DNA of 64,000 nucleotides from assembly GCF_003382685.1 (NCBI RefSeq), contig NZ_KZ859509.1, positions 45,528 to 109,527 on the forward strand. Direction: 5' to 3'. The notes beneath the pieces were generated by a model. It was not told the origin of the DNA. It searched no databases and worked only from the letters and a program-made list of their open reading frames with translations. This DNA is from Halorussus litoreus. GTDB taxonomy: Archaea; Halobacteriota; Halobacteria; Halobacteriales; Haladaptataceae. The translations under genes and the position numbers were made by a program. Below, piece after piece: positions 43,449 through 51,363 of the stretch (positions within the stretch are counted from its first letter, which is position 1; every line of letters starts with the position of its first letter).

Positions 43449-45764
43449 ATGTCCGGAACCGGAGGTAGCATCGTCGACGAGGACACCGCGCGCGCCGTCA
43501 ACAGCGGCCGCGAGACCATCGGAGCGATGCTCTCGACGGCGCAGGACCACCTTCGGAAGGTGTTCATCGTCTTCCTGCTCGGGTTCCTCGGCTGTTTCTA
43601 CGCGCTTCGTGGCGTCGGCTGGCCGTTCCTCAAGGAGATCACCACCGCCCAGATGTCCGACGAGGTCGCCGAGAGCATCAACATCGTGGCGGTGACGCCG
43701 TTCGACGTCATCCTGTTGCAGGCGAAGATCGGCCTCGTTGCCGGGATCCTCGTCGCGCTCCCGGTGTTGCTGTACTACTCCCGAGACTCGTTCCGCGAGC
43801 GGTCGTGGTACCCGGAAGCTCCCATGGCCCGGTGGAAGATGGCAGTGCTGGCCCTGCTCGTCTTCGCGCTGTTCTTCGGCGGCATCCTCTACGGCTACTT
43901 CGTCTTCTTCCCGCTGATGTTCCAGTTCCTCGCGGACAACGCGATCACCGCGGGGTTCCAGACCAACTACTCCATCGTGAAGTGGACGGAGTTCATCCTG
44001 TTCCTCTCGCTGTCGTTCGGGCTGGCCGCGGAACTCCCGCTGGCGATGAGCGCGCTGGGGTACACCGGTATCGTGCCCTACGAGACGTTCCGGGACAAGT
44101 GGCGCTACGCCATCCTGGGCATCTTCCTGTTCGGCGCGCTCGCGTCGCCCCCGGACCCGTTCACCCAGATCATGTGGGCGACGCCGCTCATCCTGCTGTA
44201 CGCGTTCAGCCTCTACCTGACGAAGGTGGTCGTGACGCTCAAGCGCGGGAGCCAGGGGCTCGCACTGCGCGACGTGGTGCTGGACAACTGGATCCGGATG
44301 CTCGGCGTCCCCGCGCTGGCGTTCCTCGCGGTCCGGCTGTTCTTCACGGAGGCCGGCTTCGCGGCCGTCAACGAGAGCGTCCTCGACTCGCTCGGGTACG
44401 CGATTCCGCCGATCGAGGAACTGCTCGGCCTGCCCCGTGGCGAGGCCATTCTCGTGGCTGCCGGGGCTGCCGCGTTCGTCGCGTTCGTCGCGGCGTTCCT
44501 CTACTACCTCTCGTACGCGCTGACCGAGCTGGCGGCCGAACACGCGCCGAGCGCGGGCGCGCCGGCCGACATCGACATCGAGAACCTCGACGCCGGCGCG
44601 GTACGGGCCGCACCGCCGGAGGTCTTCGCCGAGATGGAGGAAGCCGAGGCGGTCGACCGCGCCCGGCAGGCGATGGACGAAGACGAGGCCGAGAAGGCTC
44701 AGGCCATCCTCGACCGCTGGGACGAACTCCACCCCGACGAGGAGGAAGGCGAGGAAGGTAGTGAGACAAATGCGGAGGGCGAAGCCGGCGACGCCGCCGA
44801 CGCAGCGGCGGGAGCGTCGGCGGGCGACGCAATCGAGTCCGCGCCCGGCGAGGGCGAGGCACCGCTGGCCGAGGACGCGGCGAAGCAGCCGACTGCCGAG
44901 AGCGCGCAGGAAGCCGAGGACGACTCCGGGCTCTTCGAGAGCACCGCCGCAGGCATGGCGGACGCGTTCACCGAAGAGGAGACCACCGAGGAGGACATCG
45001 GCGGCTGGTACTACGACATCCGGTTCATCCTCGAGAGCCTCACCTCGAAGATGTTCTGGCTCGTCGGCATCTTCATGACCGTCCTCGCGGCGGTGTTCAT
45101 GTTCCTCTACAGCGGGGGCATCGGCTACATCCGCAAGGACTTCCTCGAGCGGATCCCCGCAGAGGTCCGTCCCGAGCCGGGGTCGAGCGAGGAGATCCTG
45201 AACATCGTCGTGCTCCACCCCGTCGAGGCGCTGGTGTTCGAGGTCAAGATCTCGACCCTGCTCGCGCTGGTCGCCATCCTCCCGGTCCTGCTGTACTGGG
45301 CGTGGCCCGCGATGAAGGAGCGCGGCCTCGCCTCGGGCGACCGGGGCGTGTTCGGCCTCTGGGCCGGCACCATCGCGGTCGGTCTCGTCGCCGGGAGCGC
45401 GCTGGGCTACTCGCTGGTCGCCCCGCGCATCATCTCGTGGCTGGTCGCCGACGCCGTGCGCGCCGAGATGATCATCTCCTACCGGGTCAGCAACTTCTTC
45501 TGGCTGGTGTTCTTCACCACGGCCGGAATCGGGCTGCTGGCCGACGTCCCGCTCACGATGTGGCTGTTCCGCGCCGGCGGCATCATCTCGTTCGAGACCA
45601 TGCGGGGCCGCTGGCGAGAGGTCACCATCGCCATCTTCGCGGCCGCGGGCCTGCTCACGCCCGACAGCCTCTACACGATGTTCCTCATCGCTATCCCGCT
45701 GTCGCTGGCGTACGGCTTCGGGCTCGGCGTACTATGGCTGGTGTCGCTGGGTGGACGGCGATAA
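43449..45764 (+). CDS. tatCt: Double-length TatC (halophile fusion type)
   Basis: This 771-residue protein contains two TatC domains (about residues 20-275 and 525-765) joined by two extra helices and a long acidic linker (about 360-515, rich in Glu, Ala and Asp). The first domain has YPEAPMARWKMAVLALLVFA and RDKWRYAILGIFLFGALASPPD; the second has MRGRWREVTIAIFAAAGLLTPD, the matching TatC segments. Such fused TatC proteins are specific to haloarchaea and work with the single TatC. Start is ATG 43449. Confidence 0.93.
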   Translation: MSGTGGSIVDEDTARAVNSGRETIGAMLSTAQDHLRKVFIVFLLGFLGCFYALRGVGWPFLKEITTAQMSDEVAESINIVAVTPFDVILLQAKIGLVAGILVALPVLLYYSRDSFRERSWYPEAPMARWKMAVLALLVFALFFGGILYGYFVFFPLMFQFLADNAITAGFQTNYSIVKWTEFILFLSLSFGLAAELPLAMSALGYTGIVPYETFRDKWRYAILGIFLFGALASPPDPFTQIMWATPLILLYAFSLYLTKVVVTLKRGSQGLALRDVVLDNWIRMLGVPALAFLAVRLFFTEAGFAAVNESVLDSLGYAIPPIEELLGLPRGEAILVAAGAAAFVAFVAAFLYYLSYALTELAAEHAPSAGAPADIDIENLDAGAVRAAPPEVFAEMEEAEAVDRARQAMDEDEAEKAQAILDRWDELHPDEEEGEEGSETNAEGEAGDAADAAAGASAGDAIESAPGEGEAPLAEDAAKQPTAESAQEAEDDSGLFESTAAGMADAFTEEETTEEDIGGWYYDIRFILESLTSKMFWLVGIFMTVLAAVFMFLYSGGIGYIRKDFLERIPAEVRPEPGSSEEILNIVVLHPVEALVFEVKISTLLALVAILPVLLYWAWPAMKERGLASGDRGVFGLWAGTIAVGLVAGSALGYSLVAPRIISWLVADAVRAEMIISYRVSNFFWLVFFTTAGIGLLADVPLTMWLFRAGGIISFETMRGRWREVTIAIFAAAGLLTPDSLYTMFLIAIPLSLAYGFGLGVLWLVSLGGRR

Positions 45765-45823
45765 GCGAACGCAATCTGCCCTCAGTTTTTCTGTCGAGTG
45801 AAAAGCGTGGAAGCGTCGATGAA

Positions 45824-45970
45824 GCTAGCTACTGCCGATGCATCGGAGAGACCGCACCGCGACCGCGAGCCTCACACCTCCCCAGCCTCCTGCGGTCCTC
45901 ACTGCGTTGCGGTCCTCGTCCCTCGCGCGCTTTGCGCGGCGCATAAACGCGCCGCGCAGCGCGCGCCGGG
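45824..45970 (+). repeat. Dispersed hairpin-ended repeat, copy F
   Basis: GCTAGCTACTGCC, GAGACCGCACCGCGACCGC, core CCTCACACCTCCCCAGCC, TCGTCCCTCGC, then a long terminal hairpin GCGCGCT(TT)GCGCGGCGC/GCGCCGCGCAGCGCGC with loop ATAAAC, ending GCCGGG. This is the longest terminal stem of the family in the window. Confidence 0.8.
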
Positions 45971-46055
45971 CTGGAAAGACGAGTCAGCGTTCGCAAGTGG
46001 GTAGAGGGGCAACCTCTACGAGCGAGAACTGGCCGCGCATCGAAATCCCGAACGC

Positions 46056-46061
46056 TTTAAA
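46056..46061 (+). promoter_or_regulatory. TATA box of the RHH-transporter operon
   Basis: CGCTTTAAACTGC is 24-29 bases before the ATG at 46085, indicating a leaderless transcript. Confidence 0.6.
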
Positions 46062-46084
46062 CTGCCACTGGATAATACCCGAGT

Positions 46085-46258
46085 ATGAGCAAGATAAGCG
46101 TTGAAGTGCCCGACGAACTCCTCTCGGACCTCGACGAGCACGTCGGCGAGGAGGGGAAGTTCGTCAACCGGAGCGAGGCCGTCCGGGCGTCCGTCCGGAA
46201 GATGCTGGACGTGCTCGACGAGATCGACGAGCGCCACGGGAGGCTGGACGATGAGTGA
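46085..46258 (+). CDS. Ribbon-helix-helix (CopG-like) protein
   Basis: This 57-residue protein has the RHH strand MSKISVEVPDELLSDLDEHV and helices EEGKFVNRSEAVRASVRKML. It ends in an acidic tail and overlaps the transporter gene by eight bases. Its position suggests control of that transporter operon by sequence-specific DNA binding; alternatively it is an antitoxin-like protein, but no toxin is adjacent. Confidence 0.8.
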   Translation: MSKISVEVPDELLSDLDEHVGEEGKFVNRSEAVRASVRKMLDVLDEIDERHGRLDDE

Positions 46259-46991
46259 GAGCACCGCAGGAGAATATCAGGACACCGCGCCGCTCGGGCT
46301 CGGCCGCATCGCGCTCATCGCGCTGTTCGTCACCGCGCTGGTGACCGCACAGCTCACCGCGTCGAAGCTGCTGGGCTTCTCCATCCCGTTCGAGTTGCCG
46401 TTCACCGGCGCGCTGCTCGCGATGCCCGGCGCGGCGCTGGCGTACGCGCTGACGTTCTTCGCGTCGGACTGCTACTCCGAACTATACGGCCCGCGCGAGG
46501 CTCACAAGATGGTCAACGTCGGCTTCGCGATGAACTTCGTCTTACTCGCGCTGGTGTACTCGACCATCGCCGCGCCTGCCGCGCCGTTCACCGAGGTCGA
46601 CCCCGCGACGTTCGAGACGGTGCTCGGCGCGAGCCTCAACATCGTGGTCGCGAGCCTGCTGGCCTACGTCGTGAGCCAGAACTGGGACGTGTACGTCTTC
46701 CACCGCATCCGCGAGCGGACCGACGGCGAGCACCTCTGGCTCCGGAACGTCGGCTCGACCGCGAGCAGCCAGTTGATCGACTCGTTCATCTTCGTGTTCG
46801 TCGGCTTCGCCGTCGTGCCCGCGCTCCGCGGCGCCGACGCGATGGGCCTGAACGCCCTGCTCGGACTGGTCGTCGGCCAGTACGTCCTGAAGCTGCTCAT
46901 CGCCGTGGTCGACACGCCGTTCGTCTACGCCGTGGTCGGCTTCCTCCGGTCGCGCGAGTCGGTCGAGGCGAGCCCGCAGACCGCGGACTGA
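46251..46991 (+). CDS. Queuosine/archaeosine precursor transporter (YhhQ/VUT family)
   Basis: This 246-residue membrane protein has about six helices. LTASKLLGFSIPFELPFTGAL, LTFFASDCYSELYGPREAHK and RNVGSTASSQLIDSFIFV are diagnostic of the COG1738/YhhQ family, which imports 7-deazaguanine precursors such as preQ0. In archaea these feed archaeosine in tRNA. The ATG at 46251 lies inside the 3' end of the RHH gene (ATGAGTGA overlap), so the two are translationally coupled. Confidence 0.9.
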   Translation: MSESTAGEYQDTAPLGLGRIALIALFVTALVTAQLTASKLLGFSIPFELPFTGALLAMPGAALAYALTFFASDCYSELYGPREAHKMVNVGFAMNFVLLALVYSTIAAPAAPFTEVDPATFETVLGASLNIVVASLLAYVVSQNWDVYVFHRIRERTDGEHLWLRNVGSTASSQLIDSFIFVFVGFAVVPALRGADAMGLNALLGLVVGQYVLKLLIAVVDTPFVYAVVGFLRSRESVEASPQTAD

Positions 46992-47092
46992 ATCCCCGCC
47001 GCTGGAGACGACGGGCGACTGCGATTTCGCCGGCAGCCGTCGGCGACCGAGACCGACACCCATTTCCTCGTGCTGTCGAACCGTAGAGTCGC

Positions 47093-47848
47093 ATGCGACA
47101 CAGAGCCCTCCAGTTACTCGCGATCTGCTGTCTCGTCGCCCTCGCCGGCTGCACCGGCGGGCTTCCGGGCGGCGACGAACCGACGCTCGACGACGTCTCG
47201 TACCCCGACGGCGTGTCCGAGAACGGAACCAACGTCTCGGCGCTCTCGACCGCCCACAGCGAAGCGCTCGAAAACGAGAGCTTCGGCCTCACCGTCGACG
47301 CCAGCGTGAACGCCTCGTCGATCAACCAGTCCATCCGGATCGATGCCGCGGTCGGCGCGGACCGCGACAATATCCGGGCCGACACCAACGCGAGCGGCCA
47401 GCAGACCTCGATGTACCTGACGCCCGAGACGCGGTACACGAGAGTCGCCACAGACGACGGCGTGACCTACGACGCCCAGGAGCGGACGCCCACGGCGATG
47501 CAGCTCGTCCCGGCGTCGTACTCCGGTGCGAGCTACCTCGACCAATTCGCCGGGATGGCGAACGCCACGCCCACCGACGTCCGGGAGGTGAACGGCACGA
47601 CGCTCGTCGTGCTCGAAGCCGACGGGAGCACGGCGACCGACAACGAGTCGGCGAATCTGGTCGACTACAACGCGACCCTCCTCGTGGACGAGCAGGGGGT
47701 CGTCCACTCGATGACGGTCGAGCTGGCGGCCACCAGTCAGGGCCAGCGGTCCACCACCCGACTGTCGATGGACATCTACGACGTGGGCGAGACGACCGTC
47801 GAGGACCCCTCGTGGCTCGACGAGGCCCGGAATCGAACCGGCGAGTAA
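47093..47848 (+). CDS. Lipoprotein (DUF7537-like)
   Basis: This 251-residue protein has a lipoprotein signal (MRHRALQLLAICCLVALAGC, lipobox LAGC with Cys 20). A Gly-rich spacer follows, then a beta-rich domain with many N-x-T/S sites (about residues 55-245). It resembles the cell-surface lipoprotein family common in haloarchaea with several paralogues per genome; function unknown. Start is ATG 47093. Confidence 0.8.
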   Translation: MRHRALQLLAICCLVALAGCTGGLPGGDEPTLDDVSYPDGVSENGTNVSALSTAHSEALENESFGLTVDASVNASSINQSIRIDAAVGADRDNIRADTNASGQQTSMYLTPETRYTRVATDDGVTYDAQERTPTAMQLVPASYSGASYLDQFAGMANATPTDVREVNGTTLVVLEADGSTATDNESANLVDYNATLLVDEQGVVHSMTVELAATSQGQRSTTRLSMDIYDVGETTVEDPSWLDEARNRTGE

Positions 47849-47863
47849 GTCAGGTGCTCGCGG

Positions 47864-47909
47864 CGAGTGAGTCACGCGCTCGGCCGATGCCGAGCGCGTG
47901 ACTCACTCG
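47864..47909. terminator. Perfect 21-bp hairpin after the lipoprotein gene
   Basis: CGAGTGAGTCACGCGCTCGGC (47864-47884) is exactly complementary to 47889-47909 around the loop CGAT. It starts 16 bases after the lipoprotein stop. There is no T-run, so it may act in RNA processing or stability instead of intrinsic termination. Confidence 0.6.
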
Positions 47910-47997
47910 GCCAGCTGCACTGCTGAATCTCGCGGTTAGGGTGAACGGAAGAAAGTCGAACCGTCCGAGTTTAGACCCACCGCTTCGAAAGAAAACC

Positions 47998-48426
47998 GTG
48001 AGTCCGATAGTCCTCTCTGCCGGTCCACTACTCCTCTCTGCCGGTCCGCTACTCCTCTCTGCCGGAGTCGTCGTCGGACTGGTCACCTCGGTAGTCGTGT
48101 ACGCGGACGCGGCCCGGCGCGGCCGCTCGCAGTCCGACGACCGCGCGCGGTCGTCGGACTGCGAGCGGTCGGCGCGTCTCCTGTGGCCCGTCAGCGTGGG
48201 CCTCACTAGCCTCGCCGGGTTCGTGGTTCCGTACTGGTACGACGAGGCGCTCCGCCGCGCGTACTTCGCGTGGGTCAAATCGAGCGCCGTCGTCACCTCG
48301 CCGTACGAGATGCTAGCTCTGCACTTCGCCGTCGGTGTCGGGATTAGCATCGCCGCCGTCCTCGTCTACGGCTTCGGCAGTCAGTACGACTCGCTCACGA
48401 GAAGTAGAACGGAAAACAGAGGATGA
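47998..48426 (+). CDS. Membrane protein of unknown function with internal repeats and a palindrome
   Basis: This 142-residue protein starts (GTG 47998) with three copies of the unit VLSAGPLL, encoded by 18-bp tandem repeats (about 48013-48066). Hydrophobic helices are at about residues 5-36, 62-80 and 104-125. A polar loop (residues about 40-58, RSQSDDRARSSDCERS) is encoded by a 46-bp perfect palindrome. An in-frame GTG at 47941 would add 19 residues. No family recognised. Confidence 0.6.
   Translation: MSPIVLSAGPLLLSAGPLLLSAGVVVGLVTSVVVYADAARRGRSQSDDRARSSDCERSARLLWPVSVGLTSLAGFVVPYWYDEALRRAYFAWVKSSAVVTSPYEMLALHFAVGVGISIAAVLVYGFGSQYDSLTRSRTENRG
48013..48066 (+). repeat. 18-bp tandem repeat inside a coding region
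   Basis: CTCTCTGCCGGTCCACTA is repeated three times in frame (the third partly changed), giving SAGPLL units in the signal or membrane segment. Confidence 0.8.
48123..48168. repeat. 46-bp perfect palindrome in a coding region
   Basis: Arms 48123-48145 and 48146-48168 are exact reverse complements with no spacer, centred on CGCG. It lies within the open reading frame and keeps it open. Confidence 0.9.
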
Positions 48427-48454
48427 CCGACGTCAGTAGCGTCAGGGCAGCGCG

Positions 48455-49213
48455 TCAGACGACCTCGGCGAACCCGAACCGCGGCTTGATCTCGGTGATC
48501 TCGACTTCGACAGTCTCGCCCTCGGATGCGCCGGGGACGAACAGCGTGTAGTTGTCGACCTTCGCGACGCCGTCGCCCTCCGAGCCCTCGTCGACGATGT
48601 CGACCTCCAGCGTCTCACCCTCGCTAACTGGCGCGGTCGTCCGCCCCTTGGCGACGAGGTAGAGCTCCGAGGACGAATCGCGGGAGGCGTCGGGCCGAAG
48701 CGTCCGGACGTACTGAAACTCCTCGTCGATGTCCTCGCGGAGGTCGTCGAGGTCCCGACCCTCGAACACCTTCACCGCGAAGTCCCCGCCGGTGTCGAGC
48801 ACGTCGAGCGCGGTCTCGAACGCCTGCCGGGCGAGGTGGACCGACCGGGCGTGGTCGACGCTGTACTCGCCGGTCATGTTCGGGGCCATGTCCGACAGCA
48901 CCACGTCGACCGTCTCGCCGGCGACCTCGCGGACCTCGTCTTTGGTGGGCTCCTCGGTCATGTCACCCCGGACCGTGTCCACGCCGTCGATGGCGTCGAT
49001 GCGCTGGAGGTCCACGCCGATGACGGTGCCCTGCTCGCCGACTTCCTCGGCGGCGACCTGTAGCCAGCCGCCGGGGGCAGCGCCGAGGTCGACGACCGTC
49101 TTGCCCTCGTGGAGGAGGTCCTCCTCGCGGTCGATCTGCTTGAGCTTGTAGGCGGCCCGCGAGCGGTAGTCTTCCTGTTTGGCCTTGTTGTAGTAGTGGT
49201 CCTTGTGACTCAT
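48455..49213 (-). CDS. rlmE: 23S rRNA 2'-O-methyltransferase RlmE/FtsJ with C-terminal TRAM domain
   Basis: This 252-residue protein carries the SAM motif VDLGAAPGGWLQVAAE and the catalytic K-D-K-E set: Lys of YRSRAAYKLKQI, Asp of LSDMAPNMTGEYSVDHAR, Lys of DFAVKVFEGRD and Glu of SSSELYLVAKG. Residues about 195-252 form a TRAM domain (EVDIVDEGSEGDGVAKV ... EITEIKPRFGFAEVV), a fusion typical of haloarchaea that adds RNA binding. Start is ATG 49211-49213. Confidence 0.94.
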   Translation of the reverse strand: MSHKDHYYNKAKQEDYRSRAAYKLKQIDREEDLLHEGKTVVDLGAAPGGWLQVAAEEVGEQGTVIGVDLQRIDAIDGVDTVRGDMTEEPTKDEVREVAGETVDVVLSDMAPNMTGEYSVDHARSVHLARQAFETALDVLDTGGDFAVKVFEGRDLDDLREDIDEEFQYVRTLRPDASRDSSSELYLVAKGRTTAPVSEGETLEVDIVDEGSEGDGVAKVDNYTLFVPGASEGETVEVEITEIKPRFGFAEVV

Positions 49214-49338
49214 TCAATTGAACGTAGATAGTTCGGCGAGGGGTTTACGCGCTTCGTTTGTTCTGACCCCGTCCGAGCCGCTCCTACCCGAATCAGAGGC
49301 GATGAATTTATTTACCGTTATCGACTATTTCGACGCGA

Positions 49339-49953
49339 GTGTCGGGAGAAGATATCGCGCTCGCCGCGCGTCGACTCGTCGAGTTCGAGAGCCTCCAGTC
49401 GAAGCTCCACGAGGCTCGTCGGGACGCGATTACTGACTTCGACACCTGCATCCGGAGCTACCGGCAGACGTACGCGGGCCAACACGAACTTCGCCGGGAA
49501 CTAAACGAGTGCGAGTGGGCGACGTATCGGTACGCGAGCCTCCTGCACATGCTCGGCGAACTCGTCCAGCGGACCAGCGACGAGTTCGATATTCGAATCC
49601 GGGATTGCGACCCGGTTCGACACGAAGTTCCGAAGCTAATCGGGGTGCGCCACTGCATCCATCACCGGGGTCTGATCGGAGTGAACGTCGTTTCACCGAG
49701 AAACAAAGCGAATCCCGCAGTGGGTATGCCCCTCAGCAGTCTTCGACGTCACGGGAAATGGGGTGGAAACAATCCTAAGTTCCAAACGTTCTTCTACGAC
49801 GTTTCCGGTGACGCGCTCGTCCTTCGACCAATAGTCGAGAGTAGCGGTCAGAAGTGCAATGCTATCATCGAGGAGATGATCGGACTGCTCGAAACGACCT
49901 ACGGAAAGAACCAGTTATTGAAGACTGTAACGTCTGCACGGCCGTACTCCTAA
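49339..49953 (+). CDS. Alpha-helical protein of unknown function, possibly HEPN-like
   Basis: This 204-residue protein from GTG 49339 is largely helical, with two long amphipathic helices (about 5-35 and 42-80). The segment VRHCIHHRGLIGVNVV (about residues 103-118) contains R-x4-H (R104, H109), similar in position to the RNase motif of HEPN proteins. The C-terminal 60 residues are mixed alpha/beta. Sequence composition is less acidic than that of its neighbours. TATA-like TTTATTTACC lies about 25-35 bases upstream. The HEPN reading is tentative. Confidence 0.5.
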   Translation: MSGEDIALAARRLVEFESLQSKLHEARRDAITDFDTCIRSYRQTYAGQHELRRELNECEWATYRYASLLHMLGELVQRTSDEFDIRIRDCDPVRHEVPKLIGVRHCIHHRGLIGVNVVSPRNKANPAVGMPLSSLRRHGKWGGNNPKFQTFFYDVSGDALVLRPIVESSGQKCNAIIEEMIGLLETTYGKNQLLKTVTSARPYS

Positions 49954-50114
49954 TCGGAGTTTTCCGGGGCAGGCATCACGAACGCGTCGTCGTCGCTAAC
50001 GCGCTCATCGTAGAACGCGAGTCGAATCGGCCCGTGTTCGTCCGCGTCGAGAACCTCCGGCAGTTCGGAGTTGGACTCGACGTTCAGGCAGTCGCGTTCC
50101 GAATCTGAAGTCAT
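49950..50114 (-). CDS. Small acidic protein (54 residues)
   Basis: ATG 50112-50114 opens MTSDSERDCLNVESNSELPE and the frame ends FVMPAPENSD before a stop at 49950, which overlaps the stop of the convergent gene. The composition is strongly halophilic, and the short Asp/Glu-rich form is like other small haloarchaeal conserved proteins. Function unknown. Confidence 0.6.
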   Translation of the reverse strand: MTSDSERDCLNVESNSELPEVLDADEHGPIRLAFYDERVSDDDAFVMPAPENSD

Positions 50115-50301
50115 TTTCGACTATTAGTAGAGTCACCCGACGCAAAAAGCTACCGGACGTAGCGACGACCGAAGCTCGTCGAATCGGGACTGTGATCGCC
50201 ACGGCTCGCCGAACTGGAGTCGCGCGTTTTTCGTCGATTCCCCACGCGCACGCGCCCGAACGAGTGACTTTTTATGCCGGGGGTTCGTACCACTTGCCAA
50301 G

Positions 50302-51045
50302 ATGTTTAAGGCTATCGTGAGCGCCGACACGCTCAAGGACACCATCGACTCCGTGGGCGTGCTGGTGGACGAGTGCAAGATCCACCTGAACGAGGACGGC
50401 CTCGAAATCCGTGCAGTCGACCCCGCGAACGTGGGGATGGTCGATCTCGCGCTCTCCGAAGCGGCGTTCGAGTCCTACGAGGCTGACGGCGGTATCATCG
50501 GCGTGAACCTCGACCGACTCGAGGACATCGCGGGCATGGCGAGCGGCGACCAGCCGGTCCACCTCGAACTCGACGAGGAGACCCGCAAGCTCCACATCCA
50601 GATCGACGGGCTGGAGTACACCCTCGCGCTCATCGACCCCGACTCCATCCGACAGGAGCCCGACATCCCGGACCTCGACCTCCCGGCCGAGATCGTCGTC
50701 GAGGGTGCGGACATCGACCGCTCGGTCACGGCCGCCGACATGGTGAGCGACCACATCGCGCTCGCCGTCGACGCCGACGCCGAGACGTTCGTGGTGGAGG
50801 CCGAGGGCGACACCGACGACGTGCGCCTCGAACTCGACCGCGACGACCTCATCGACCTCACCGCGGGCGACGCCCGGTCGCTGTTCAGCCTCGACTACCT
50901 CAAGGACATGAACAAGGCCATCCCGAAAGACGCCGAGGTCACGGTCGAGCTCGGCGAGGAGTTCCCCGTCAAGCTCCACTTCGACATCGCGGAGGGCCAG
51001 GGCAACGTTACGTTCATGCTCGCCCCGCGCATCCAGAGCGACTGA
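50302..51045 (+). CDS. pcn: DNA polymerase sliding clamp PCNA
   Basis: This 247-residue homotrimeric clamp has two similar alpha/beta halves. [19 protein letters not shown] begins the first and [19 protein letters not shown] the second; [11 protein letters not shown] is the interdomain region and [13 protein letters not shown] the C-terminal tail near the PIP-partner pocket. It works with RfcS (16.8 kb) and probably Hjc and other PIP-box proteins. ATG 50302 follows a TATA-like CTTTTTATGC about 25-30 bases upstream. Confidence 0.97.
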   Translation: MFKAIVSADTLKDTIDSVGVLVDECKIHLNEDGLEIRAVDPANVGMVDLALSEAAFESYEADGGIIGVNLDRLEDIAGMASGDQPVHLELDEETRKLHIQIDGLEYTLALIDPDSIRQEPDIPDLDLPAEIVVEGADIDRSVTAADMVSDHIALAVDADAETFVVEAEGDTDDVRLELDRDDLIDLTAGDARSLFSLDYLKDMNKAIPKDAEVTVELGEEFPVKLHFDIAEGQGNVTFMLAPRIQSD

Positions 51046-51150
51046 AACCACGTTCCGCCAGAGCGACTACCTGCAGTTATCTCCGTCCTCGCAGTGGAGT
51101 TTCGTTCTCGTAGCGTCTGCGTCGGCAATCGAACGGTGAGAACAGTCGAA

Positions 51151-51266
51151 GGAGGGCCGAAGCGACAGGGGAACCGAAAGCGATGGGAGGGCCGAAGCGA
51201 CAGGGGAACCGAAAGCGGTGGGAGGGCCGAAGCGACAGGGGAACCGAAAGCGATGGGAGGGCCGAA
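51151..51266. repeat. 35-bp tandem repeat, 3.3 copies
   Basis: Units start GGAGGGCCGAAGCGACAGGG at 51151, 51186 and 51221, with a partial fourth at 51256. Only one base differs between full units (GATG or GGTG at the end). The period is not a multiple of three. Confidence 0.9.
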
Positions 51267-51325
51267 ACAGGTGATCGACCAGCGAGGATCGAGAGCGAGC
51301 CGACCAGTCAGTCGCCCGCCGTGGC

Positions 51326-51363
51326 GGGGGGGGGGGGGGGGGGCGGGGGGGCCCCCCCCCCCC
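51326..51363. other. Poly-G/poly-C tract, probable sequence or assembly artefact
   Basis: Eighteen G, one C, seven G, twelve C, inside the inverted flanks GTGGC/GCCAC. It lies exactly where the convergent RND gene should end, and the frame continuing beyond it is not protein-like. Confidence 0.6.

Larger units (their letters stand above)
45765..46084. other. Intergenic region with repeat copy F and a promoter
   Basis: Between double tatC and the RHH regulator. It is mostly occupied by dispersed repeat copy F. The last 60 bases carry the TATA box of the RHH gene. Confidence 0.55.
51046..51363. other. Intergenic region with 35-bp tandem repeats and a poly-G/poly-C tract
   Basis: Between pcn and the convergent RND transporter. 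It has 35-bp repeats (51151-51266) and, next to them, G18-C-G7-C12 (51326-51363) flanked by GTGGC and GCCAC. No gene can be assigned. The homopolymers suggest an uncertain assembly join. Confidence 0.6.

Noticed and set aside
46085..46258. Antitoxin of a toxin-antitoxin pair
   Set aside because: The overlapping downstream gene is a clear membrane transporter, not a toxin.
50895..51363. C-terminal extension of the RND transporter across the pcn gene
   Set aside because: The sequence past the homopolymer tract is not protein-like and is antisense to pcn; it results from the missing stop at the tract.
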